Of a stretch of 64,000 bases of DNA, positions 18,557-26,773 are shown piece by piece. The notes beneath the pieces are model-generated. The model made no database searches, was not told where the DNA came from, and saw only the letters and a list, made by a program, of their open reading frames with translations. Made by a program: the position numbers and the translations under genes. Positions within the stretch are counted from its first letter, which is position 1; every line of letters starts with the position of its first letter. The DNA comes from Bradyrhizobium hereditatis (lineage in GTDB: Bacteria > Pseudomonadota > Alphaproteobacteria > Rhizobiales > Xanthobacteraceae), in NCBI RefSeq assembly GCF_020329435.1, contig NZ_JAGKJK010000001.1, forward strand, positions 558,001 through 622,000, given 5' to 3'.

Positions 18557-20416
18557 TCAGTGACGAACGTAGTCGCCGGGCGCGTCAGGCAAGTTCGTTG
18601 CGTTGGCGCGACCTATGCGCGGCGGCGCGGACAGTTCACCGGACCGTGCGGCGAGCCACTTCGTCCATTCCGGCCACCACGATCCTTCAACTTGCGGCAC
18701 CGTATTCAGCCATTCATCGGGACCGATATAGCTGGTCTCCGCTGCCCTGGTCTTGATGCGATACGTGTGCCCGGGTTCGCCGGGCGGCGCCACAATCCCC
18801 GCGTTGTGGCCGCCGCTGGCGAGAAGAAAGGTCACGTCGGCATCGACCTGGTAGTGGATCTTGTAGACGGACCGCCACGGTGCAACGTGATCGCGAAGGG
18901 TGCCAACCACGAACATCGGCGTATGAATGTCGGACAGCGAGATCGGCTTGCCATCGACGAGGTATCGTCCTCCGGCAAGGTCGTTGTTGAGGAACAGCTT
19001 GCGCAGGTATTGCGAATGCATCCGGTATGGCAGCCGGGTCGCGTCCGCATTCCAGGCCATCAGGTCGCTCGGCACCGCCCGCTCACCCATCAGATAGTCG
19101 CGGGTGAGCCGCGACCAGATCAGGTCGTTCGAGCGCAGCAATTGGAACGCGCCCGCCATCTGCGTGGTATCGAGCACGCCGCGCTCCCACATCATGTCTT
19201 CGAGGAACGCGACCTGGCTTTCGTTGATGAACAGCGTCAGCTCACCTGCCTCGGTGAAATCGGTTTGCGCGGCAAGCAGGCTGATCGACTTCAGCCGGTT
19301 GTCGCCGTCGCGCGCCATGGTGGCGGCAGCGATCGACAAAAGCGTGCCGCCGAGGCAATAACCCAGCGCATGCACCTGATGATCCGGCACAATGCTGCCG
19401 ATCGTATCAAGCGCGGCTTCAACGCCGAACTTCCGATAATCATCAAATGCGATGTCGCGATCGGCGGCATCGGGGTTGCGCCACGAGATCATGAAAACCG
19501 TGAAGCCTTCGCCGGTGAGATACTTCACCAGCGAGTTCTGCGGCGACAGATCGAGAATGTAATACTTCATGATCCAGGCCGGCACGATCAGGATCGGCTC
19601 CGGATGAACCTTCTCCGTGGTTGGGCAATATTGAATCAACTCGATGAGCTCGTTGCGGAACACGACGTTGCCCCGCGAGGTGGCAACGTTTTCGCCGACG
19701 ACGAAATCTCCGGTCGGGACAGGGCCAAGGCCCGCCGACATCAGGAGCATCCAGTCGTCGCGGAAGTTGCGCCAGCCGCGCACAAAATTGTTGCCGCCGC
19801 TCTCGAATGTTCTTCGCAGCACTTCCGGATTGGTCATGGCGAAATTGGAAGGTGACATGACGTCCAGCATCTGTCGGATCGAAAATTCGACGATCGCCTC
19901 ATTCTGCTTTGAGACTCCGCGCACACCCGTTGTCGCGTTATGCCACCATTGTTCGCCTAGCAGAAAAGCCTGCGCCATCAGATTGAAAGGGGGCTGTTCC
20001 CACTCCGGCCGGCCGAACCGCTTGTCCTGCGGCTGCGGCTTGATCAGCGACCACGGACCTTGTCCGGGAGCGAAGAAACGCTGCGTGGCTTCGAGGAGTC
20101 GTTTGGCGTTGATCAGGGCGTCCTGCCCGATCTCCATCTGCCGCTGCGGCGACGAGGTCAGATGTAAGAGCCAGTCCGCATAGGCCAGCAGCAGCGCGGC
20201 CGGTGAAATGCCGCCACTGAGGCGAGCCAACATGGCGTGCAGAGCACGATCGGCCTGGTACGTCTCGGTTCCGTCAGCCACTTCCGCCGGCGGTGAGACC
20301 TGCGCTTCGTCCGACGCGGCCGGTTTGCCGCGCCTGCCCTCACCTTCAGGCGCGACACAGGGACGAAGCGGCAAAACGGCGGCTTCCGGCATCGGCTGGG
20401 GCGATTTCCCGTGCAT
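18557..20416 (-). CDS. phaC: Class I poly(3-hydroxyalkanoate) synthase
   Basis: A 619-residue PHA polymerase that joins hydroxyacyl-CoA units into storage polyester on cytoplasmic granules. The lipase-like box GYCLGG carries the catalytic Cys354. The PhaC N-terminal domain (NPEVLRRTFESGGNNFVRGW) and the catalytic Asp and His regions (LRDHVAPW, SGGHNAGIV) are present. The first 60 residues are a low-complexity extension. It starts 12 bases after the phasin-like gene, so both are likely transcribed from the FixK-box promoter upstream of that gene. This suggests PHA accumulation under low oxygen. Confidence 0.93.
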   Translation of the reverse strand: MHGKSPQPMPEAAVLPLRPCVAPEGEGRRGKPAASDEAQVSPPAEVADGTETYQADRALHAMLARLSGGISPAALLLAYADWLLHLTSSPQRQMEIGQDALINAKRLLEATQRFFAPGQGPWSLIKPQPQDKRFGRPEWEQPPFNLMAQAFLLGEQWWHNATTGVRGVSKQNEAIVEFSIRQMLDVMSPSNFAMTNPEVLRRTFESGGNNFVRGWRNFRDDWMLLMSAGLGPVPTGDFVVGENVATSRGNVVFRNELIELIQYCPTTEKVHPEPILIVPAWIMKYYILDLSPQNSLVKYLTGEGFTVFMISWRNPDAADRDIAFDDYRKFGVEAALDTIGSIVPDHQVHALGYCLGGTLLSIAAATMARDGDNRLKSISLLAAQTDFTEAGELTLFINESQVAFLEDMMWERGVLDTTQMAGAFQLLRSNDLIWSRLTRDYLMGERAVPSDLMAWNADATRLPYRMHSQYLRKLFLNNDLAGGRYLVDGKPISLSDIHTPMFVVGTLRDHVAPWRSVYKIHYQVDADVTFLLASGGHNAGIVAPPGEPGHTYRIKTRAAETSYIGPDEWLNTVPQVEGSWWPEWTKWLAARSGELSAPPRIGRANATNLPDAPGDYVRH

Positions 20417-20428
20417 GCTACTGACCGA

Positions 20429-20797
20429 TCAGTTCAGGGACCGGCCGTTGATCAGGTTCGACATGGCCGCAATCATTCGCTCGCCATGTCTGAACAGCCG
20501 TTCGGAGTCGCGACGGAAGAAATCGAGCTGATGCTGGCCGCATTCCTGGCACAGCGTCTTGATGTCCTTAACGGAATGCGCACCAGCCATCTTGGCGACG
20601 AACTCCGTGAACAGATGCATCTCGGTCCACGTTCGCTCTAGCATCTCGTCGCCAAGAAATACCAGTTCCTCGAACATCATCTTCTGTGCGCCGAGCATGA
20701 ACTCCAGCGCGCCCTGATTCAGCTTCGTGGCTTCCGCTTCCGCATCTGCAGTGGCCAAAGAGGAACGGGAAGCGGCCCGCTCAGATAATCCTGACAT
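20429..20797 (-). CDS. Phasin-like granule protein
   Basis: A 122-residue, all-helical protein without signal peptide, with amphipathic heptads (LEFMLGAQKMMFEELVFLGD, MLERTWTEMHLFTEF) of the phasin type. Phasins coat PHA granules and stabilise the synthase, and this gene directly precedes phaC. The start at 20797 is supported by GGAG eight bases upstream; a longer frame exists but lacks support. A perfect FixK-type box is about 61 bases upstream. The family assignment rests on composition and context more than on a diagnostic motif. Confidence 0.7.
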   Translation of the reverse strand: MSGLSERAASRSSLATADAEAEATKLNQGALEFMLGAQKMMFEELVFLGDEMLERTWTEMHLFTEFVAKMAGAHSVKDIKTLCQECGQHQLDFFRRDSERLFRHGERMIAAMSNLINGRSLN

Positions 20798-20857
20798 GAT
20801 AATCTCCGCTTCTTGGAATTGCGGCCGACACGATATTGACCCGCGTCGGGCCGAACG

Positions 20858-20871
20858 TTGAGGTGCGTCAA
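20858..20871 (-). promoter_or_regulatory. FixK/FNR-type box before phasin-phaC
   Basis: TTGAggtgcgTCAA, a perfect TTGA-N6-TCAA palindrome whose near edge is 61 bases upstream of the phasin start. It implies low-oxygen control of the phasin-phaC pair. Confidence 0.75.
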
Positions 20872-20952
20872 ACCGGCGTAATGCGACCATGGCTACCGCC
20901 AAGAAGGTGCAAGGCAGGCGAGATGAAACGTCACATCCCTGCCGGCCCAGAA

Positions 20953-21792
20953 TCAATGCGACATCAGCACCGGTACCGTCATGCAGTCGAACATTTTGCG
21001 CGTCACGCCGCCCAGAATTCGCTCCTGCAGCCGCGAATGGCCGTATCCGCCCATCACCAGGAGGCCAATGTTGCTTTCGGCCGCGATCGACAAAATGGCT
21101 CCCTGAACGCCGCTATGGTCCGTGGTCAACCGCTGAGCCCGCGCCGCAATGCCACGTCGTCCAAGATGGGCGACGACCTGATCCGAGGAGGCTTCACTCG
21201 CCTCTTCATTGATTGCAATCACAGTCACGGCATTCGCGCCCATCAGAAACGGCATGGCATCACGTAATGCGCGGGCCGCCAAACGGCTGCCGTCCCAGGC
21301 GATGCCGACATGGTGGGCGTCGAGCGGCCCCTTTTGGATGTAGGGAACGATGAGTATTGGCCCGCCCGAATTGAACAGGATGTGCTGCGGAATTTCGTTG
21401 TCGTAGCTGGGTTTCGACGGGTCCGGCTGTAGCAGGATCGTCATGTCGTATAGCCGCGCAAGCGCACCCATGGTGTGCCCCGCTTCGGCAGGGACCGCTG
21501 CCAGTGTCCTGGTGCCATAGGCGATTTTGGCGAGCTTGGCTTCGATCTCGAACAAGGCGATCGCCGCGGCCGCTCTTTCCCGGGCGCGCTCCTGCTCTGC
21601 CCCGATCACAGCGGCTACCGCGGCGCCGCCACCTTCTACGATCATTCCGGCGGCTCCCATCGATTCATAACCGATGGCGATCGCATCGAGATGCGAGCGG
21701 CGCGCGATGGCCAGTCCGACCGCGACATCAATGACCGGCCTGACCGGGCGTTCGGAAGGAATATGAACCAGAATATTTCTGAACATCGCCAT
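20953..21792 (-). CDS. Universal stress protein, two tandem Usp domains
   Basis: A 279-residue cytoplasmic protein with two UspA folds. The second ends with the nucleotide-binding pattern GLLVMGGYGHSRLQERILGG (G-2x-G-9x-G-S/T class), and the first is more degenerate. Such proteins bind ATP and are induced by starvation or oxygen limitation. A perfect FixK-type box lies about 90 bases upstream of the start, fitting the other genes of this island. The ATG at 21792 or the one two codons later are both plausible. Confidence 0.9.
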   Translation of the reverse strand: MAMFRNILVHIPSERPVRPVIDVAVGLAIARRSHLDAIAIGYESMGAAGMIVEGGGAAVAAVIGAEQERARERAAAAIALFEIEAKLAKIAYGTRTLAAVPAEAGHTMGALARLYDMTILLQPDPSKPSYDNEIPQHILFNSGGPILIVPYIQKGPLDAHHVGIAWDGSRLAARALRDAMPFLMGANAVTVIAINEEASEASSDQVVAHLGRRGIAARAQRLTTDHSGVQGAILSIAAESNIGLLVMGGYGHSRLQERILGGVTRKMFDCMTVPVLMSH

Positions 21793-21881
21793 TCTCCCAG
21801 ATGTTCGCGGGGACCTTTGGCCCCGTGGCCCCCATCCCGGTTTACTGCCGAAAAAGGTAACCGATGGAAGGATGGCCGAAG

Positions 21882-21895
21882 TTGACGCACATCAA
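21882..21895 (-). promoter_or_regulatory. FixK/FNR-type box before the universal stress protein gene
   Basis: TTGAcgcacaTCAA is a perfect TTGA-N6-TCAA palindrome in the gap between the CHAD gene and the stress-protein gene, about 90 bases from the latter's start. Confidence 0.72.
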
Positions 21896-21932
21896 CGGAT
21901 ACGACCGGCACCGCCGCGGGCGAATCGCGACC

Positions 21933-22832
21933 TCAAAAGGCCCCGGCACGCTTGAGGTCGCGATGGGCTGCCATGGCGGCGCTGAGCAGCTTTTCCCGTC
22001 GAGCACGATAGCCCGGCGGACGCTTTTTGTCTCGTCTCGCGTGCTTTGCCTGCAGCGACCGATCGGCGAGATCGGCAAAGCGCTTGAGATCACGGAGGTC
22101 ACCCAACGCGCGTTGCATCTGTTTTGCCAGCCGATGCAACTGATACCAGTCGCCACTCCCCCGCAGGCTTCCGATTTCTGCGAGCGCTTCCAGCATGTAG
22201 CGGAAACGCTTGGCCCTGATCCGCAGCCGGTGACGGGGTGCCGCCCCCAAGGTCTTCAAACGCCGGCCCTTCCTGACCAACCGTTGGTGCCAGCGGGCGA
22301 GTTCGCGCGCGCAATAGCCTTGCAGAGCTTCCCTGTTGCTCCGCTGGTAGCGTTCCAGCCACGGTCCCTGTCTGATCCAGCGTGCCATCGCCGCCAACAG
22401 GCGTTGCGTCCGGACGGAACCTAGGCAGCGCACCAGGCGGCGGTGATCGCGCATCTGTTGCTGATCGAGGCGCTTGCCGATCAGGCGCTGCGTCCACGCA
22501 CGATACCGCTTCCGGCGGGCATATTCCAGGACGACATCGGTGTCGCGGGCGGCGCCGAGCGGGCCATTCAGCCAGACGATTTCCTTTTTCAGGCGCAGCC
22601 ATTCCGCATCGATGACGATCGGCGCGAAGAACGCTACGGCGGCTCGCAACCGCGTGATCGCGACCCGGATCTGATGCACGGCCTCGGCGTCCCCGGCGCA
22701 TGCGCTGCTGTGATGAGCCCGGATGGCAGCGACGCAGTCGAGCGCGATCGTTTGGAATGCCGTCGCACAATCAAGATCCGCGGCTGCGGCGGCCTTGCGT
22801 CGGCCTGACGTTCTGGTCGGATCGGCTCGCAT
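21933..22832 (-). CDS. CHAD domain protein
   Basis: A 299-residue, strongly basic alpha-helical CHAD protein. Conserved histidine and basic motifs occur in order: VHQIRVAITRLRAA near residue 55, LNGPLGAARDTDV, and RLRIRAKRFRYMLE near residue 205, followed by the LGDLRDLKRFADL helix. CHAD domains are known to bind inorganic polyphosphate and some localise to PHA granules. Ten bases separate it from the kinase gene upstream, so it is in the adh-kinase-CHAD unit. Neighbouring phaC and phasin make a storage-granule role attractive, which is inference. Confidence 0.9.
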   Translation of the reverse strand: MRADPTRTSGRRKAAAAADLDCATAFQTIALDCVAAIRAHHSSACAGDAEAVHQIRVAITRLRAAVAFFAPIVIDAEWLRLKKEIVWLNGPLGAARDTDVVLEYARRKRYRAWTQRLIGKRLDQQQMRDHRRLVRCLGSVRTQRLLAAMARWIRQGPWLERYQRSNREALQGYCARELARWHQRLVRKGRRLKTLGAAPRHRLRIRAKRFRYMLEALAEIGSLRGSGDWYQLHRLAKQMQRALGDLRDLKRFADLADRSLQAKHARRDKKRPPGYRARREKLLSAAMAAHRDLKRAGAF

Positions 22833-22841
22833 TTTCAGCGC

Positions 22842-24407
22842 TCATCTGGGGGCCGCGGGCAAGAAAACACAGGCATTGCGCAGTGACTGGTCCGGTGTTC
22901 CTGAGGCATCGATTATATGCCAGCTTACCGTGCCGATTGCGAATGTCTCCTGCTTCAGTGCAACATTCCGCGTCGCATCTGACGCATCCGCTCTGCGCTG
23001 ATCGATCCGCGCCAGCCGTGTCGCGAGATCGGCCGTCAGAAACAGGCCGAGAAAGCGTACCCCTTGCGTGGCGGCCAGGTCTGCAATTTCCGTCCGCTCG
23101 GCCTCCTGCAGATAGGCGGCATCGAGCACCACCGAGCAACCCAGGGAGAGAATGCGCTGGGCGGTGCTCGAAAGCAGGTCATATACCCGTTTCGAAGTAT
23201 CGGGTCGGTAGGCAGATTCCGGCAGAGCGGTAGTCTCATTGGCGCCAAAGAGACGTTTGCGAACGACGTCCGAGCGGACAATGACCGCACCGGGCGGCGG
23301 CTCGATAAGACCGGCAATTCCGCGCGCGAGCACCGACTTTCCGGTGCCCGACAAGCCGCCGATCGCGACCAGCAAGGGTGGCGCCGGGCTGATCAGCCGT
23401 CCTGCCAAATCGAAGTAGCGTTTCGCTTCCTGCCAGGCGGCTTCGCCATCCCCGGCATTTTCGGCCTTGACGAACAGCACATGCGCCCGGATTGCCGCAC
23501 GCATCGACAAGAACAATGGCAGCAGGCGCAAGCCATCGAGACTCTCCTGTCCTGCCCCCGCAAGGTAGCGATTGAGCAGGGCATTTGCCGCCGCTCCCTG
23601 TTCGAAATGCATGAGGTCCATCAGCGTGAACGCGAGATCGTAGAGGACGTCCGTCGTGGCGATCACGGGATCGAATTCAATGGCATCGAACAGCAGAGGC
23701 CGGCCGTTCACCAGCGCGATATTGGCAAGGTGCAGATCACCGTGGCAACGGCGAACGAAACCATCCTCGGCACGCTGCCTGAGCAGCGGTTGTAATGTCG
23801 TTGCGCAATCGCGGCTGGCGGCATCGAGTTGTTCGACGGCAGAAACATCGAGTCCATGCACGGCGCGGAACTTTGCGGTGTTGCGCCCGATGATCGGCAG
23901 GAGAGACGCAAGCCAGCTTCCGCCGTCCGACCGCGTCGCCCTGGCGTGGGAATGCAGAATCGCGTCGGCGAGCGCCACCGCAAGGGATGGATCGACTTTC
24001 CTCGATGCCGCAACACGATCAAGCGACTGCTTCTCGTCGAACCGCGTCATCTCGACTGCCCATTCAGCCGGCGTACCGGAGCCGTCGATCTCAAAGACGC
24101 CATCGGCACTGCGCGTAATGGCAACGATGCGCCGGTACAGCTCGGGGGCGTTAGCGGCGTTGACTTGCAGTTCCTCCTCGCAGGCGCGCTTGCGCTTCTC
24201 CAGCGTCGAATAGTCGAGAAACGGTAAGCGAACAGCCCGCTTGATCTTCAGTGCCCGATCGGCGCCGAGGAATACCACGGAGGCATGCGTATCGATCCGC
24301 TTGCCACCCTTCGCCGGACCGAAGCTCGAGCGGTCGAGAAAGGCGAGCACCTCCTGCTGCAGGTCAGCATCGGGGGTGGCCGTGTTGGTGGGGGATCGTT
24401 TAGTCAC
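22842..24407 (-). CDS. Bifunctional APH-like kinase with P-loop NTPase domain
   Basis: A 521-residue fusion. Residues about 1-330 are an aminoglycoside-phosphotransferase-like domain with the catalytic loop CHGDLHLANIAL and the metal-binding FDAIEFD. Residues about 345-521 are a zeta-toxin/gluconate-kinase-like P-loop domain with Walker A GGLSGTGKS. The architecture matches a widespread uncharacterised family often found with low-oxygen stress genes. Its stop is just before the CHAD gene and its start overlaps the alcohol dehydrogenase end, so the three are translationally linked. The substrate is unknown; resistance to aminoglycosides should not be assumed. Confidence 0.87.
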   Translation of the reverse strand: MTKRSPTNTATPDADLQQEVLAFLDRSSFGPAKGGKRIDTHASVVFLGADRALKIKRAVRLPFLDYSTLEKRKRACEEELQVNAANAPELYRRIVAITRSADGVFEIDGSGTPAEWAVEMTRFDEKQSLDRVAASRKVDPSLAVALADAILHSHARATRSDGGSWLASLLPIIGRNTAKFRAVHGLDVSAVEQLDAASRDCATTLQPLLRQRAEDGFVRRCHGDLHLANIALVNGRPLLFDAIEFDPVIATTDVLYDLAFTLMDLMHFEQGAAANALLNRYLAGAGQESLDGLRLLPLFLSMRAAIRAHVLFVKAENAGDGEAAWQEAKRYFDLAGRLISPAPPLLVAIGGLSGTGKSVLARGIAGLIEPPPGAVIVRSDVVRKRLFGANETTALPESAYRPDTSKRVYDLLSSTAQRILSLGCSVVLDAAYLQEAERTEIADLAATQGVRFLGLFLTADLATRLARIDQRRADASDATRNVALKQETFAIGTVSWHIIDASGTPDQSLRNACVFLPAAPR

Positions 24408-25387
24408 GGCAGCAGCACGGCGGCGCCAGTGATTTGCCCGGCGCGCAGCTTTGAGAGGACTTCATTGGCTTCCGACAGCGGGAATGTGCTGGTGTAGGTC
24501 TTGATATCCGCTTGCGCAGCGATCTTGAAAAATTCGATGCCATCGCCGCGCGTGAGATTGGCGACCGAAAGCAGTTGTCGTTCTTGCCAGAGGATGTGGT
24601 AAGGGAATGAGGGAATGTCCGACATGTGGATGCCGGCGCAGACCACGCGTCCGCCTTTGCGCACGGCTCGTAACGCCAGCGGAACGAGACCGCCCACGGG
24701 AGCAAAAATAATTGCGGCGTCGAGCGGCGCCGGAGGCGGATGCTCGGACGAGCCGGCCCATTCCGCGCCGAGCGATTTTGCAAGGCGCTGTGCCTCGACA
24801 TCGCCGGCGCGGGTGAACGCATAGACCGAGCGGCCCTGCCAGCGAGCCACCTGCGCAATGATATGGCCGGCCGCGCCAAAGCCGAAGATGCCGAGGTGCT
24901 TTCCTTCGCCCGCCATAACAAGCGCGCGCCAGCCGATCAGGCCTGCGCAAAGCAAAGGCGCGATGGCAACATCGTCGCCGGCTTCCCCAAGCGGAAAGCA
25001 ATAGCGAGCGTCGGCGACGATATGCGTGGCAAAGCCGCCGTCGCAGGTATATCCGGTGAAACGCGGGCGATCGCAGAGGTTTTCCTGGCCGCTCCGGCAA
25101 TACGGGCATTCGCCACAGGTGTAGCCGAGCCAGGGAATGCCGACGCGTTCGCCGACTTCTAAGGATGTGACGCCGGCACCGAGTGCCGCTACCCGGCCGA
25201 CCACTTCGTGGCCGGGAACGATTGGATAGGCAACGTCCGGCAATTCTCCATAGACGACATGGAGATCGGTCCGGCAGACGCCGCAGGCGGCGACCTTGAC
25301 GCACACGTCCCCTCGCCCGGGTATCGGATGCTCCCGCTGCTCAAGCCGCAGTGGCGCTCCGGGCGCCGTCAGGACCATGGCATGCAT
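24404..25387 (-). CDS. Zinc-dependent alcohol dehydrogenase
   Basis: A 327-residue medium-chain dehydrogenase. Catalytic zinc ligands are in CGVCRTDLH and PGHEVVG; the structural zinc cysteines are in CGECPYCRSGQENLC, and the nucleotide fold is at GIFGFGAAGH. It resembles AdhA/AdhP enzymes of rhizobia that interconvert short alcohols and aldehydes, useful as an electron sink when oxygen is short. A perfect FixK-type box lies 59 bases upstream. The stop overlaps the kinase start by four bases. Confidence 0.92.
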   Translation of the reverse strand: MHAMVLTAPGAPLRLEQREHPIPGRGDVCVKVAACGVCRTDLHVVYGELPDVAYPIVPGHEVVGRVAALGAGVTSLEVGERVGIPWLGYTCGECPYCRSGQENLCDRPRFTGYTCDGGFATHIVADARYCFPLGEAGDDVAIAPLLCAGLIGWRALVMAGEGKHLGIFGFGAAGHIIAQVARWQGRSVYAFTRAGDVEAQRLAKSLGAEWAGSSEHPPPAPLDAAIIFAPVGGLVPLALRAVRKGGRVVCAGIHMSDIPSFPYHILWQERQLLSVANLTRGDGIEFFKIAAQADIKTYTSTFPLSEANEVLSKLRAGQITGAAVLLP

Positions 25388-25445
25388 CTTGTCTTTCGTC
25401 CTTACGAAAGTGCGTGCGTCCTATCGGATGACAACGAGATAACGT

Positions 25446-25459
25446 TTGATCCCCGTCAA
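25446..25459 (-). promoter_or_regulatory. FixK/FNR-type box before the adh-kinase-CHAD operon
   Basis: TTGAtccccgTCAA, a perfect TTGA-N6-TCAA palindrome, ends 59 bases upstream of the dehydrogenase start. It is the likely control site for the three-gene unit. Confidence 0.78.
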
Positions 25460-25578
25460 TCGCACCCGATCCAAGTAACCCTAGCATGACTATATCAGTC
25501 CCGCTGCGCGAGCCGCGGCATTCTGCCATCTCTTGATGGCATGGAACAGGAGATCGTCACACGCGTGCCCATTAGATC

Positions 25579-25758
25579 ATGTGCGACGGCATCGTTCATG
25601 TGAGTGGCGTGATCACCGACGAGCGCGCGTGGCAGGCGGCTATGGTTGCCGCGCAGAACGTCGCCGGCGTGAGGAAAGTTCACGACCATCTGTGTTGGGT
25701 TGACACGATGTCCGGGATGTTTCTGAAATCGCCCGAGGACATGGCCCGGTCCGGATAG
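25579..25758 (+). pseudogene. C-terminal BON-domain fragment of a CBS-BON protein
   Basis: A 59-residue frame with VHVSGVITDERAWQAAMVAA and NVAGVRKVHDHLCWV, which is the last BON domain typical of bacterial CBS-BON proteins. An in-frame stop lies just upstream (25573-25575) and no CBS part precedes it in any frame I could follow, so this is a leftover 3' end. It is one of three gene scraps packed between the adh promoter and 26.2 kb. Confidence 0.65.
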
Positions 25759-25787
25759 GTTCTGGCGCCTCCGGCAGGAGAACCGAC

Positions 25788-25921
25788 TTAGTGGCGCGCG
25801 CTTTCGGTGAGCGCTCGCATGATATCCTCACGCGCGATGATCCCGACCAGCCGCTGTTGAACATCCAGCACAGGCAGGCTCTTCATCCTGTGGTCCACCA
25901 TGGGTTGCAGGACGCGGGTGA
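25788..25921 (-). pseudogene. C-terminal CBS-domain fragment
   Basis: Read leftward, this stretch encodes the end of a CBS domain: VDHRMKSLPVLDVQQRLVG, then IIAREDIMRAL, then a stop at 25788-25790. The frame loses all similarity near 25921, where a rightward FixK-like fragment begins. It is a severed 3' end facing another severed gene. Confidence 0.65.
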
Positions 25922-26183
25922 AGACCATATGCTGCTTGTCGGGCGTAAGACAGCGATGGAAAAAGTTGCTACCTTCCTGCTGGAAATGGACCGCCGGCTC
26001 GCCAAAGCTGGTATGGTGGCCCTGCCAATGTGCCGCCGCGACATCGGCGATGATCTCGGCCTGACGCTGGAAACCGTTTCGCGGGCGCTTTCACAGCTCA
26101 GCGACCAGGGCATTCTGATGTTTTCGAGCGCGCGCCAAATCATGCTGCGCAACCGCCAGCGGCTGGCCGACATGGACGCCTGA
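25922..26183 (+). pseudogene. C-terminal HTH fragment of a FixK/FNR-family regulator
   Basis: The last about 87 residues of a Crp/FNR regulator: HMLLVGRKTAMEKVATFLL (hinge and first helices), then CRRDIGDDLGLTLETVSRAL, which is the helix-turn-helix carrying the E-x2-S-R recognition pattern that reads TTGA half-sites. The cyclic-nucleotide-like sensor domain and dimer helix are missing; upstream DNA belongs to an opposite-strand CBS fragment. An open frame continues 5' but its residues there are antisense to CBS, so the product is not a working regulator. A TGA ends it at 26183. Confidence 0.75.
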
Positions 26184-26221
26184 AAGAAGTGCACAGAATA
26201 CTGGAAGGATGGGAGTGCAAG

Positions 26222-26479
26222 ATGAACACTTATCGCGTCTCCTTCTACAAGGATCTCTGTAACTCTGACGGCCACAGCTTCAAATGCTTGCAGCGCCAGA
26301 TCGAAGTGCAAGCGATCGGACCTTCCGAAGCGCTGATGTTAGCCGAGCGGCTGGTCGACAACGACCGCCTGAACGCCAATTGCGTCGAGGTCACGCACTT
26401 GGCCGACCATCATGAGTTCGAACATCCGGTGTGCTATACGCCCGCCCGCGGCCGGCACGCATGGAATCGCGTCGCGTGA
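26222..26479 (+). CDS. Conserved small hypothetical protein
   Basis: An 85-residue cytoplasmic protein (MNTYRVSFYKDLCNSDGHSF...), with a KCLQRQIEV strand, a helix PSEALMLAERLVDN and a His-rich C-terminal part. It has no signal or membrane segment. A GGAGTGCAAG sequence is a fair ribosome site for the ATG at 26222; an upstream in-frame ATG at 26189 is less well placed. Similar 70-90 residue proteins occur in Bradyrhizobium, but I do not know a function. It appears intact, unlike the gene scraps to its left. Confidence 0.65.
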   Translation: MNTYRVSFYKDLCNSDGHSFKCLQRQIEVQAIGPSEALMLAERLVDNDRLNANCVEVTHLADHHEFEHPVCYTPARGRHAWNRVA

Positions 26480-26576
26480 TGGACTGACTGCGTCCTGAAA
26501 TCGAAGTCTCGCGGACTGCGCGCGTGCGGTCGGGTGTTCCGTCGCGCTCGTATTCAGGACCGGCGCGCCGGGCTAT

Positions 26577-26590
26577 TTGATCCAGGTCAA
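26577..26590 (+). promoter_or_regulatory. FixK/FNR-type box without an obvious gene
   Basis: TTGAtccaggTCAA, a perfect TTGA-N6-TCAA palindrome. No convincing reading frame follows in either direction before a terminator 96 bases to the right, so it either drives a short RNA or is left over from a deleted gene. Confidence 0.7.
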
Positions 26591-26685
26591 TGCGATCGTC
26601 GTCATGAGATGAGAATGTCGACGTGCATGATGCCGACGACGCTGTCGCATCATCATTCGGCGATCTCGCCGTTTTCTCCTAAGAC

Positions 26686-26733
26686 TGCCCCGCCATCGCC
26701 GGTCAAAGACCGTGTTCGCGGGGCATTTTTATT
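26686..26733 (+). terminator. Rho-independent terminator downstream of the orphan box
   Basis: Outer stem TGCCCCGC (26686-26693) with GCGGGGCA (26718-26725), an inner stem CGGTC/GACCG inside it, and a following TTTTT run. It is suited to end rightward transcription about 100 bases after the expected start from the FixK-type box. Confidence 0.8.
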
Positions 26734-26773
26734 GATAGTTCCGATTCCACACCGCTCTGGTGTGCACGACGAT

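Noticed and set aside
22842..24407. Aminoglycoside resistance gene
   Set aside because: The APH-like domain is fused to a P-loop domain and sits in a low-oxygen operon; the family is not linked with resistance.
24462..25304. Leftward Arg-rich frame within the alcohol dehydrogenase
   Set aside because: Same strand, shifted frame of a gene with complete zinc motifs.
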